Shown here: one piece after another, positions 40,327 to 49,780 of the stretch
Layout of the letters: each line of letters opens with the position of its first letter
How positions within the stretch are numbered: position 1 is the first letter of the stretch
DNA from: Flavobacteriia bacterium
GTDB lineage: Bacteria > Bacteroidota > Bacteroidia > Flavobacteriales_D > Crocinitomicaceae
DNA length: 64,000 nt
Direction of reading: 5' to 3'
Assembly: GCA_026391005.1 (NCBI GenBank)
Contig: JAPLEV010000049.1
Location: forward strand, 1 to 64,000
Notes under the pieces: model-generated
Databases searched by the model: none
What the model saw: the letters and a program-made list of their open reading frames with translations, nothing else
What the model was told of the DNA's origin: nothing
Translations under genes and position numbers: made by a program

Positions 40327-41403
40327 TTAGTTTTTGAATACCCTCGCTTCTTTCTCAACAGCTTTGTTCTTATTGGCTAACTGGCCACAAGCGGCATCAA
40401 TGTCTTTACCTCTACTTTTACGAATATTAACAATAATGTTCTTGGCCTCTAAATAGTTAGCAAAAGCGCTTACTTTTTCTGCGTCAGCTTGTTCAAATTC
40501 ACCACCATCTATTGGGTTGTATTCAATAATATTGATTTTGCAGGGGATGGATTTCGCAAAAATCGCCAATTCTCTTGCGTCCTCAATTGAATCGTTAAAA
40601 TTCTTAAAAATAATGTACTCAAAGGTAACGCGAGTGCCCGTCGCTTCATGGAAATAAATCAGTGACTCACTGAGTGCCGCTAGATTATTACTATCATTTA
40701 TTTCCATAATCTTGCTGCGTTTCTCGTCATTTGCGGCGTGTAAAGAAAGGGCTAAGTTAAATTTGACCTTATCATCGCCCAATTTTTTAATCATTTTCGC
40801 AATTCCAGCGGTAGAAACAGTAATTCTTCTAGGCGATATTCCTAAACCCTCTTCCGTCGTAAGTAAGTCAATAGATCGAAGTACATTATTATAATTAAGT
40901 AAGGGTTCGCCCATACCCATGTATACGATATTACTAAGTGACTTTCCGTATAATGACATTGCCTGGTCTCTTAAATACGCAACTTGATCAACCATTTCTC
41001 CTGCTGATAAATTGCGCATGAGTTTCAAGCGACCGGTTGCGCAAAATTTACAGGCAAGACTGCAGCCAATTTGTGACGATATACAGGCGGTCGTTCTCTT
41101 TGATGTTGGGATTAATACGCCTTCAACAATTTTATTTTCGTCAGTAGAAAAAGCACACTTTATTGTTTTATCCTTACTTACTTGTTGGTCCTTTACGTGC
41201 AAAGCATCAATATAAAAGGTCTTTTCTAAATAGGGAATAATTTCCTTCCCAAGATTTCCCATTTGATTAAAGGATACCACATTTTTTTTCCAAAGCCATT
41301 CAAATATTTGTTTGGCTCTGAAGCTTGGGAATTTAGCATCAATAAGTAGGGTAGTAATTTCCTTTAAGGATAAATTTCGGATGTTAATTTTATCCTCAAG
41401 CAT
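40327..41403 (-). CDS. rlmN: 23S rRNA (adenine2503-C2)-methyltransferase
   Basis: Radical SAM CSLACKFCATG; MGMGEPLLNY; SRGKDIDAACGQL. Confidence 0.97.
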   Translation of the reverse strand: MLEDKINIRNLSLKEITTLLIDAKFPSFRAKQIFEWLWKKNVVSFNQMGNLGKEIIPYLEKTFYIDALHVKDQQVSKDKTIKCAFSTDENKIVEGVLIPTSKRTTACISSQIGCSLACKFCATGRLKLMRNLSAGEMVDQVAYLRDQAMSLYGKSLSNIVYMGMGEPLLNYNNVLRSIDLLTTEEGLGISPRRITVSTAGIAKMIKKLGDDKVKFNLALSLHAANDEKRSKIMEINDSNNLAALSESLIYFHEATGTRVTFEYIIFKNFNDSIEDARELAIFAKSIPCKINIIEYNPIDGGEFEQADAEKVSAFANYLEAKNIIVNIRKSRGKDIDAACGQLANKNKAVEKEARVFKN

Positions 41404-41416
41404 CTTGTTTATTCAA

Positions 41417-42535
41417 CTATCTGTTAATCATGACTGGCATGACCAGCATTAATATGTCTTCTTTATCATTTTCACCATCCGCAGGCATTAGTAATCCAGG
41501 TTTAGTTGGTTCACTCATGGCCAATTTTACAATTTCGGTGTCTATGCTCGCGAGCATTTCAACTAAAAACCGGGAATTAAAACCAATTTCTATATCGTCA
41601 CCATCATAATTACACGTTAAACGTTCGCTTGCTTCATTAGAAAAGTCAATATCCTCAGCGAACAAAGATAGTTCTGACCCGGCTATTTTTAATTTAACTT
41701 GATGAGTAGTTTTATTTGAAAAGATAGCAACGCGTTTTAAGGATCCCAAAAATTGAACACGGTCAATCGTCAGTAAATTAGGACTTTCTTTTGGAATTAC
41801 GGCTTCATAATTAGGATATTTACCATCAATTAACCGGCATACTAATATAATATCCCCAAATGTAAAAGTGGCATTCGACTCATTATATTGCAAGCTAACC
41901 TTTTCATCACCTCTTAGGTTTGATTTTAATAAATTTAGAGGTTTCTTTGGCAAAATAAAGGAAGCACTACTCGTGGTTGATGCATCACTTCGTCTGTAGC
42001 GAACCAATTTATGCGCATCAGTAGCAACGAAGGTGATGTCCTCGGGAGAAAAATGACAGTAAACGCCACTTAATACAGGCCGCATATCATCGACCCCGGT
42101 TGCAAAAATTGTTTTATTTATTGCCCTAGAAAGCAGTTCTCCAGTAAGTTCTATTGCGCTATTATATTCGGTTTTAGGTAGCTTTGGGAATTCTTCACCG
42201 CTAAAGCCAGGCATTTTTGATTTACCGTTATCATAAACTATTTCAATTGCAAAATTTGATTGATTTATCTTGATGGTACACGGCTGATCAGGCATGCTTT
42301 TTAGCACTTCTAAGATTAATTTTGCCGGGATTGCTATTTTACCATCTTCTTCAGATTGTACATCAAGCTTGGTTATCATGGTTGTTTCTAAATCAGAAGC
42401 ACTAATAGTTAAATCTTTTCCCACGATAGAAAAAAGGAAATTATCCAAAATGGGTAAGGTGCTATTGGTACTTAAAACACCTGAGATACTTTGTAAGTGC
42501 TTTAATAATGTACTACTTGAGGTAATAAAGTTCAT
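41417..42535 (-). CDS. dnaN: DNA polymerase III subunit beta
   Basis: Three-domain clamp sequence; C-terminal MLVMPVMI. Confidence 0.97.
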   Translation of the reverse strand: MNFITSSSTLLKHLQSISGVLSTNSTLPILDNFLFSIVGKDLTISASDLETTMITKLDVQSEEDGKIAIPAKLILEVLKSMPDQPCTIKINQSNFAIEIVYDNGKSKMPGFSGEEFPKLPKTEYNSAIELTGELLSRAINKTIFATGVDDMRPVLSGVYCHFSPEDITFVATDAHKLVRYRRSDASTTSSASFILPKKPLNLLKSNLRGDEKVSLQYNESNATFTFGDIILVCRLIDGKYPNYEAVIPKESPNLLTIDRVQFLGSLKRVAIFSNKTTHQVKLKIAGSELSLFAEDIDFSNEASERLTCNYDGDDIEIGFNSRFLVEMLASIDTEIVKLAMSEPTKPGLLMPADGENDKEDILMLVMPVMINR

Positions 42536-42592
42536 GAAAAAGAATTTTAATTACAAAAATAGCATTTCACTTGATATTTTTGATAGTATTTT

Positions 42593-43633
42593 TCATTTTG
42601 TTATGGGCTTTTTTTTGTATTCCATTGCAGGAAAATAGACATGCCCTAATAATAAAGGGTTAAAAACAAAATATTGACATTTTACAAGTTGTCCATTTGG
42701 TAAAACACACCAAAAATTATTCATATCCATATTAACCATTTCCCCAAATTCATTTCGTTCTTCTTCTTTCGCTTTTATGCGGTATAATTTCAGCAGTGTT
42801 GATTTTCCATTCGTTTGTTTTACTTGCAATTTGCAAAAAGGCATAGATTTCTTTAAACTATCGCATTGAGAAGGTGTCAATTCATAATTCGGCAAAGCAA
42901 AATGAATTTTTTTAAAGGCTTGCAGATAGCGATATATATTCGACGTGTCAACATAATTGAGTGAGTTCAGGCCTTGCTTGACAATAAAATCCTGCTTGTT
43001 TTTCTGAACGCTAAAACTTCTTGCAGGCTCGTCTAAGAATTGAACAGAAACATTTTTTATTTCATCAACACTTAATGCAAAAATATTTGTACACATCCAT
43101 TTTCTTTTATCGGCAAAAAAACGAGGTTCAATAATTCCTTTTAGCCCCTTAATACGCATCATGACTGGGCGGGTGCTTTTTCCTTCTTCATCGCTATCTA
43201 ACAACATAATCTGCCCATAATGGTCTTGGGAAGAAGGTCCAATGTACCATGTTTTATTCCATTCTCCACTAACAAAAAATTCTACTTTAGTATGTTGGCT
43301 TGCCATCAGTTCAGTAAATTTTTGGCAAGAGCTTTCCGGGAGATATCCCTTGAATTCAATATTTTTTGCCGCCTCGAGAATAAAACTTACATTTTGGACA
43401 CTTATGCAACCTCCTTTATCGTCCGTCCATGTTCCATTTTTATTAACTAAACTAATTTTATTAGAAGCGGGGTCAGTAATGATGATTTGAGTTATTTTCG
43501 ACGTGTCTGCTATCGAAAAATCGATTAATTCCAAATCAGATTTTCCTTTATTATTTAATAATTTAAAACTTAACCAACTTAGGAGAATTAAGAAACAAAT
43601 AGCACTCAAAAATTTTATTGTAGTTTTTGTCAT
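42593..43633 (-). CDS. DUF4340-like protein downstream of gldG
   Basis: N-terminal TM, then IIITDPASNKISLVNKNGTWTDDKGGC; ATGA overlap with gldG. Confidence 0.7.
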   Translation of the reverse strand: MTKTTIKFLSAICFLILLSWLSFKLLNNKGKSDLELIDFSIADTSKITQIIITDPASNKISLVNKNGTWTDDKGGCISVQNVSFILEAAKNIEFKGYLPESSCQKFTELMASQHTKVEFFVSGEWNKTWYIGPSSQDHYGQIMLLDSDEEGKSTRPVMMRIKGLKGIIEPRFFADKRKWMCTNIFALSVDEIKNVSVQFLDEPARSFSVQKNKQDFIVKQGLNSLNYVDTSNIYRYLQAFKKIHFALPNYELTPSQCDSLKKSMPFCKLQVKQTNGKSTLLKLYRIKAKEEERNEFGEMVNMDMNNFWCVLPNGQLVKCQYFVFNPLLLGHVYFPAMEYKKKPITK

Positions 43634-45435
43634 TTATGAAGGTTTGATCCAGTATACTTTTTTGCCCGTTGGGTGTTCCAAATGAATGCAAAAATTAAAA
43701 TAATTATTATGGGTGTTAAAAAATTAATTGCCTTTAATATACCGGCCATTTTGGATAATTTTTCTTTGTTTATATTTTTGATTTCGATTTGTCTACTTCT
43801 TATATCTAATACAGATATTTCGCCCATCATATAATCAACTAGATTTTGAAAAAAATCTTGATTCCCATAATACATTCCTTGTCCTCTTTCAGCAAGTATA
43901 TCATTTAGCTTCAATTCATTAAATTTTTTGGGGCGGTAAATAACTTGACCGGTTTTTTCATTAATTAAGGAATCATAAGCATTCTCGATAAAGGTTCCAT
44001 TACCTACTAATAGAACTTTACCCTCTCTAATACTCTTTGCTTTGTATTTTGAATTTTTATTATCTGAAAATTCTTTAGCAATTCTATTTTTGAAATGTGA
44101 AGTAAAATTACCTTCTACCATTCCTGCAAGACATAATTTATTATTTTCCAATGTTGTATTATCGATGAGTTTTGGATTTTTTCCCAATGACATTGGCATT
44201 TCTAAGCTAACTAGTGGCGCTAATCCTGTTCTATTTGAATTTGTAGAGGAAGTAAGTAATGCTGTTATTTTGGTAGTTGCTGAAGGAATAAAATTAATTT
44301 CATTTACATATTTTAGTGATACTGGATCGATATTACGTGTTATGATATGCGAACTTGGGGTAGCTAAAACATGAAAAAACCAAGGAATTAATGTTTGTTC
44401 AGCGTATGGAACAATTTTAGGAGCACACTGCACATCTACCACAAGATTTTCGTTGAGTTTCAAGCCATAATCAAATAGCATTGTTTCTAGTTTTAAGTTT
44501 TTTCTGATTGTGTGGGCAAGTCCCCTTGACATTAATGAGTCCTCCTCTAAATGCAGTGTATTCATGAAACACATTAGCTTGCCTCCACCCATTACAAATT
44601 GATCAATTATATAGAGGTCTTTATTAGTAAATGGTAATTGGGGGTCTGCAATAATAAGTCCGTCAACATCATTTAATGCAGCCAAAGAGTCGTTAAGATT
44701 AATTTCGGTTAAAGCGAAGTAGGGCGATATCAGCAATCTGGCACGAGCAGTTTTATTGAAACTAAGTTCATCATGGCCTTGGAGAAAGGCAATTCTTGGT
44801 TTACTTGTCTGGGTTATATTACGAAGAGATGATAGCAAGTTGTATTCTAAATTATTCAGGGCATCTTCTAGAAGCGAACTCACATTTTCTAAACCTACAG
44901 GCTTACCCGGATTTGTGCCAGGAAGAAGTTGTAAACTTGCTTCTTTAATAATGCCATTAACTGAAAATGTGATTTCTGCCCCAGGCCATAAAAGTATTTG
45001 GGTTTGTGCCCCATCTTTTACGTAGGAGATATCCAATGGTTTTATACCGTTTCCTTTCTTATATAAGTTTTGAAAGAGCTCGTTTTTTTCATTTTCTGAA
45101 CCAACATTTGGATCAATAAAAACGTATTCGATTCTATTATTACTTATTTTTTTGAAGGCATTTAGTTTGTCCTCGACAGCATTCCTATAATGTTTTATTT
45201 CTGCTGGTAAATTGCCTTCCAAGTATACTTTAATAGAGATTCGGCTATTGAAATTTGATGTGTCTGAAAGAAATAACTTAGTTCCATCTGTTAGGGTATA
45301 ACGCTGGTCATCGGTCATATCAATTTGTTGATAAACCAAAGAAGCAATAATATTAATAAGAATAACCGCGAAAAGAGTAATTACGAAGAACCCCCAACTA
45401 AAAAAGCTTTTTATAAAGCGCCTATTTTTTTTCAC
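43630..45435 (-). CDS. gldG: Gliding motility-associated ABC transporter protein GldG
   Basis: IDMTDDQRYTLTDGTKLFL; ABC-type uncharacterised domain, C-terminal TM. Confidence 0.92.
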   Translation of the reverse strand: MKKNRRFIKSFFSWGFFVITLFAVILINIIASLVYQQIDMTDDQRYTLTDGTKLFLSDTSNFNSRISIKVYLEGNLPAEIKHYRNAVEDKLNAFKKISNNRIEYVFIDPNVGSENEKNELFQNLYKKGNGIKPLDISYVKDGAQTQILLWPGAEITFSVNGIIKEASLQLLPGTNPGKPVGLENVSSLLEDALNNLEYNLLSSLRNITQTSKPRIAFLQGHDELSFNKTARARLLISPYFALTEINLNDSLAALNDVDGLIIADPQLPFTNKDLYIIDQFVMGGGKLMCFMNTLHLEEDSLMSRGLAHTIRKNLKLETMLFDYGLKLNENLVVDVQCAPKIVPYAEQTLIPWFFHVLATPSSHIITRNIDPVSLKYVNEINFIPSATTKITALLTSSTNSNRTGLAPLVSLEMPMSLGKNPKLIDNTTLENNKLCLAGMVEGNFTSHFKNRIAKEFSDNKNSKYKAKSIREGKVLLVGNGTFIENAYDSLINEKTGQVIYRPKKFNELKLNDILAERGQGMYYGNQDFFQNLVDYMMGEISVLDIRSRQIEIKNINKEKLSKMAGILKAINFLTPIIIILIFAFIWNTQRAKKYTGSNLHK

Positions 45436-45438
45436 TGC

Positions 45439-46170
45439 TTATTTTTTTAAAGATTTAACGCTGGTTAGGGCAGCATAAAGAAATAGGAATATTGCGGAGA
45501 TAAAATAGATGATATCACTGGTATCTATAATGCCCTTTTTTATTGAATTATAATGAAAAGAAATGCCAAAATAGCGAATTATGGTATCTATTTCGCCTAC
45601 CTGAGAAAACGCGCCTAATAGTTCTAATCCGTCGTACATAAACCAGCATAGAAACATGGCCAAAATAAAAGATACGATTTGACTATTGGTCAAAGAAGAT
45701 GTAAATATACCAATTGAAACAAATACAGCCCCTAGCAAAATTAGTCCTAAATAAGAGGTTATCGTTGCACCTAAATCAATTATACCCACAGGATCACCCA
45801 AATAATACATTGAGAAATAATAAATAATAGTGGGAATAATGGCGATAATCATTAGGGTAAGCCCGGCAAAATACTTTGCTAAAATAATACCCAAATCCGA
45901 AATTGGCTTTGTAAATAATAACTCAATAGTTCCGGTTCGTCGCTCCTCTGCAATGGATCGCATGGTGATCGCTGGAATCAAGATTAGAAGAATAACAGGC
46001 GATAGATTGAAAAAAGGAATTAGATCTGCCTCTACGCCCTCTAATAGGTTTGTATTGTAGGATAGAATCCAATGAAATAAACCACATGCGACTAAATAAA
46101 TCAATATGAAAACATAGCCGATTATGGAACTTAAAAAACTTCTGACCTCTTTTAAATATAATGATAACAT
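45439..46170 (-). CDS. gldF: Gliding motility-associated ABC transporter permease GldF
   Basis: ABC-2 permease; RSIAEERRTGTIELLFTKPISD; adjacent to gldG. Confidence 0.92.
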   Translation of the reverse strand: MLSLYLKEVRSFLSSIIGYVFILIYLVACGLFHWILSYNTNLLEGVEADLIPFFNLSPVILLILIPAITMRSIAEERRTGTIELLFTKPISDLGIILAKYFAGLTLMIIAIIPTIIYYFSMYYLGDPVGIIDLGATITSYLGLILLGAVFVSIGIFTSSLTNSQIVSFILAMFLCWFMYDGLELLGAFSQVGEIDTIIRYFGISFHYNSIKKGIIDTSDIIYFISAIFLFLYAALTSVKSLKK

Positions 46171-46257
46171 AAAATAATTTCGTTCTCCAAAATTAGAATT
46201 TTCAAGCTAATATTGAATAAATATTTTTTATTTATGTGATTTTAAAATAGGCATAAA

Positions 46258-46280
46258 TAAAAAAAGTCCCAAAAGGGACT
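46258..46280 (-). terminator. Terminator after the cold shock gene
   Basis: Minus strand AGTCCC-TTTT-GGGACT followed by a T-run. Confidence 0.85.
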
Positions 46281-46306
46281 TAGTTTTTTTAAGGTGATGA
46301 ATATGA

Positions 46307-46498
46307 TTATGCTTTTTTAACATTAATTGCATTCAAACCTCTTCGACCTTCTTCAAGTTCGAATTCAACTTGGTCATTTTCTTTAACCTTGTCAATTAGT
46401 CCTGTTACATGAACAAAATATTCTTTGCTCGTGTCTTCGTCAACTATGAAACCAAAACCTTTAGTTTCATTGAAGAATTTTACTGTTCCTTTACTCAT
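46307..46498 (-). CDS. Cold shock domain protein
   Basis: GTVKFFNETKGFGFI; FVHVTGL. Confidence 0.96.
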   Translation of the reverse strand: MSKGTVKFFNETKGFGFIVDEDTSKEYFVHVTGLIDKVKENDQVEFELEEGRRGLNAINVKKA

Positions 46499-46526
46499 TC
46501 TTATTCTAAATTAATTTATTTATATG

Positions 46527-46566
46527 TGTAAAATTAGCACATTTTTTTTAAAAATCTAATTTTACA
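46527..46566. promoter_or_regulatory. Perfect 11-bp inverted repeat upstream of the cold shock gene
   Basis: TGTAAAATTAG-N18-CTAATTTTACA. Confidence 0.6.
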
Positions 46567-46578
46567 TTCTTTTTATTT

Positions 46579-46884
46579 CTAATTAAGTATAAAACTATCA
46601 AAATAAACGACTGTGCTACAAGCTTCTGCGGGTAATTCGAACAATGGTTTTATAGATATCCAAACCATGTTAAAGATCGTTGATTTTCGATAATTATTTA
46701 GTGCATCTTCGCTTTCCCATTGACTGTAAGTGTAAAATACACAAGGGTTTTGTATGTCTTTCAATAAACGCATACCCAGACAACCATTGAAATTTGAAAC
46801 ATTTAATTTATTCTCGTCAAAAATGCGAATAAATGTTGCTATTTCGGTTTGCCTAAATTGTAATTTCACAATTCTTGTTATCAA
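46579..46884 (-). CDS. Antibiotic biosynthesis monooxygenase (ABM)-domain protein
   Basis: CLGMRLLKDIQNPCVFYTYSQWESEDALNNYRKS. Confidence 0.85.
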   Translation of the reverse strand: MITRIVKLQFRQTEIATFIRIFDENKLNVSNFNGCLGMRLLKDIQNPCVFYTYSQWESEDALNNYRKSTIFNMVWISIKPLFELPAEACSTVVYFDSFILN

Positions 46885-47762
46885 AACTCAAGCGAATTTA
46901 TGGTTTTGTGTGAGCCTGCTGGTTCAAAAACAACTTTTATAATATCGCCTTTTCGTACCCCAAAAAGACGATCAGCGCCACCATTTCCTCGATTAGCACC
47001 TTGGTTAATCGCAATCTCTAATAGCCCCGCATTGTTAAATATAGCCACTTTTTCGCCTAAAACAACACTATTATAGGTTGGCGATATTTTATCCAAATGG
47101 TATGTTTTATTATGGTAGTAAATGCTAAAAGGAAGATTATCCCCAAATCGGTTGAAATCCTCTATTGTGATGTTGGAGATTAAATTTCCATAAGAATCAA
47201 TATGAATGACATGCCCTTGAATTGACAAGGATTCGATAGTAGGGTTTTGTAATAAGGACTTTTTAAAATTTTCCTCCGCTTGGCAAAATTGAGCTATATT
47301 TTCTCCATTAATAATTCTAATTGCTAATGGGACAAGACAATTTTTTGTCGTAAACTTAAGCATCTCGAGGTGTTTGTTAACATCGAGATAATTGAAAAAT
47401 GCTGTTGGTTTTTTATCGCCCAAAAATGCCCCAAAAAATCCGTTGTCTGTAGCGATAAAGTACTGATTTTCGAAAATTAAAATCGAGGGGTAATTGGGTG
47501 AAAAATTAGAGTGATTAGTTTCAAAAGCAGCCCCCATAATTTTTGGTTCGCTATCAACACCAATAATATGTACTGTTCCATCCGGAAAATCTTTGTAACA
47601 ACTGCGCAATTGAAAAGCGGCTTCTGATGTATCGAAAGGACGAATATCATGCGAGATATCTATTAAGTTAATAGACCCCAATTGTCGGCATAAACTTGCT
47701 TTTATTGAAGCAACATAATAATCTTTTAAACCGGCATCAGTTGTAAGGGTAATGATTTGCAT
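46881..47762 (-). CDS. SAM hydroxide adenosyltransferase (DUF62 family)
   Basis: ITLTTDAGLKDYYVASIKASL; ISHDIRPFDTSEAAFQLR. Confidence 0.92.
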   Translation of the reverse strand: MQIITLTTDAGLKDYYVASIKASLCRQLGSINLIDISHDIRPFDTSEAAFQLRSCYKDFPDGTVHIIGVDSEPKIMGAAFETNHSNFSPNYPSILIFENQYFIATDNGFFGAFLGDKKPTAFFNYLDVNKHLEMLKFTTKNCLVPLAIRIINGENIAQFCQAEENFKKSLLQNPTIESLSIQGHVIHIDSYGNLISNITIEDFNRFGDNLPFSIYYHNKTYHLDKISPTYNSVVLGEKVAIFNNAGLLEIAINQGANRGNGGADRLFGVRKGDIIKVVFEPAGSHKTINSLEF

Positions 47763-47852
47763 GATGATTTATCGCTCAGTATTGCATTAATTTTTAATTT
47801 TACCAAAAGTAAGATATTTCTTAATGATAGTAATAAGTAAAGTGCAATTTAA

Positions 47853-48818
47853 TTGAAGGTAGATAGTAGAGAAATTGTTATTGAAGGAATTAATCCTCAA
47901 GATTTATTTGGGATTAACAATGTTAATTTAAAGCATATAAAAAGCTTTTTCCCTAAATTGTCTGTTCTATCTAGGGGAAATAGTCTTACTGTGCAAGGGG
48001 ATCAAGAACTTGTAGAGGAATTTAATCGAAAATTTGATTTGATTCAGCAGCATTATAATACCTACAATGTGCTATCAATTAACAATATTGATAATCTGAT
48101 GCTTGAGAACGGAAGTATTCTTTTTAACAATGGGCATGATGATGAAACTCTGGTTCACGGAACTGGAGGAAATAAAATTAAGGCTAGAACGGTTAATCAA
48201 AAAAAGTTAGTCAAAGCGATTGATGAATATGATATGGTTTTTGCTGTTGGTCCTGCAGGAACAGGTAAAACATATACCGCAGTTGCCTTGGCTGTTCGAG
48301 CATTAAAAGCAAAGGAGGTAAAACGAATCGTGCTGACACGACCTGCCGTTGAAGCAGGAGAAAACTTAGGATTCCTGCCTGGCGATCTCAAAGAAAAATT
48401 AGATCCTTACTTAATGCCATTGTATGATGCCCTTAGGGATATGATTCCGCCTGATAAATTAGCCAATATGATTGAGATGGGAATTATTGAAATTGCACCG
48501 CTTGCATTCATGAGGGGTAGAACACTGGATAAAGCTTTTGTGATTTTAGATGAGGCACAAAATACTACAACACTCCAAATGAAAATGTTTTTAACGCGCA
48601 TGGGAATGACGGCTAAATTCCTCATTACAGGTGATATGACCCAAGTTGATTTACCTCATCGACAAAAATCTGGACTTAGTTTTGCTTTAGAAATTTTAGA
48701 TGGTATTGATGAAATTGGCATCATTCGATTGGAAAAAAGTGATATCATAAGACATAAATTAATAACGAAAATTATTGATGCCTTTGAAAAAGCAGAGTCT
48801 AAAACTAAAATCGATTAA
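47853..48818 (+). CDS. phoH: PhoH family ATPase
   Basis: AVGPAGTGKTYTAVALAV; LDEAQNTTTLQMKMFLTRMG. TTG start. Confidence 0.95.
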   Translation: MKVDSREIVIEGINPQDLFGINNVNLKHIKSFFPKLSVLSRGNSLTVQGDQELVEEFNRKFDLIQQHYNTYNVLSINNIDNLMLENGSILFNNGHDDETLVHGTGGNKIKARTVNQKKLVKAIDEYDMVFAVGPAGTGKTYTAVALAVRALKAKEVKRIVLTRPAVEAGENLGFLPGDLKEKLDPYLMPLYDALRDMIPPDKLANMIEMGIIEIAPLAFMRGRTLDKAFVILDEAQNTTTLQMKMFLTRMGMTAKFLITGDMTQVDLPHRQKSGLSFALEILDGIDEIGIIRLEKSDIIRHKLITKIIDAFEKAESKTKID

Positions 48819-48828
48819 CTAATTTAAG

Positions 48829-49779
48829 ATGGAAATAAATTCTACTGTTGCGTTTAATTTTGATGGGCAAATTGGCGTTTACCATGGAAAAGTTCGCGAT
48901 GTTTACACGCTCTCTGAAAATCGTTTGGTCATGGTCGCCTCCGACCGAATATCGGCCTTTGACCATATACTGCCGAAAGGAATCCCACACAAAGGTCAGG
49001 TGCTTAATCAGGTTGCAACTTATTTTTTAGATGCCACCAAAGATATTGTTCCAAATTGGTTAGTTGCAACGCCTGATCCGTGCGTTGCCGTTGGTTATGC
49101 CTGCGAGCCGATTCGTGTTGAAATGGTTATTCGTGGTTATTTAGCGGGACATGCGGCTAGGGAATATAAAGCAGGCAAACGTGTTTTGTGTGGCGTTGTC
49201 TTGCCAGAGGGACTTACAGAAAATGATCGATTTCCTAAGCCTATTATTACGCCTGCTGTTAAGGCAGAGGAGGGGCATGACGAAGATATTTCTAGAGAAG
49301 ATATTTTGTTGCACGGACATGTTAGCCAAGAAGTATATGAAAAAATGGAATTGTATACTAGGAAACTATTTCAAAGGGGAACTGAAATGGCATTTAAGCA
49401 AGGCTTAATATTGGTCGATACAAAATATGAGTTCGGTTTACTAAATGGGGAGGTAGTCTTAATAGATGAAATTCATACCCCGGATTCTTCGCGTTATTTT
49501 TATGCTGAAGGTTACGAGGAACGTCAGGTATTAGGGTTGGAACAAAAGCAATTATCAAAGGAATTTGTGCGGCAATGGCTAATCGAGAATGGTTTTCAAG
49601 GCCTTGAAGGCCAAGAAATTCCTCATATGCCAGATGAATTTGTGCAAATTATTTCCGAACGATATATTGAGTTGTATGAAAAAATAACGGGAAATCAGTT
49701 TGTTAAATCAGATACCACGAATAGCAATGATCGCATTTTTAATAATGTTCAGGCGTATCTTCAAAAAGAAATAAAATAG
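48829..49779 (+). CDS. purC: Phosphoribosylaminoimidazole-succinocarboxamide synthase
   Basis: [36 protein letters not shown]. Confidence 0.97.
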   Translation: MEINSTVAFNFDGQIGVYHGKVRDVYTLSENRLVMVASDRISAFDHILPKGIPHKGQVLNQVATYFLDATKDIVPNWLVATPDPCVAVGYACEPIRVEMVIRGYLAGHAAREYKAGKRVLCGVVLPEGLTENDRFPKPIITPAVKAEEGHDEDISREDILLHGHVSQEVYEKMELYTRKLFQRGTEMAFKQGLILVDTKYEFGLLNGEVVLIDEIHTPDSSRYFYAEGYEERQVLGLEQKQLSKEFVRQWLIENGFQGLEGQEIPHMPDEFVQIISERYIELYEKITGNQFVKSDTTNSNDRIFNNVQAYLQKEIK

Positions 49780-49780
49780 T

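Noticed and set aside
43220-43490. Two overlapping plus-strand ORFs inside the DUF4340-like gene
   Set aside because: Antisense shadows without similarity or initiation signals.
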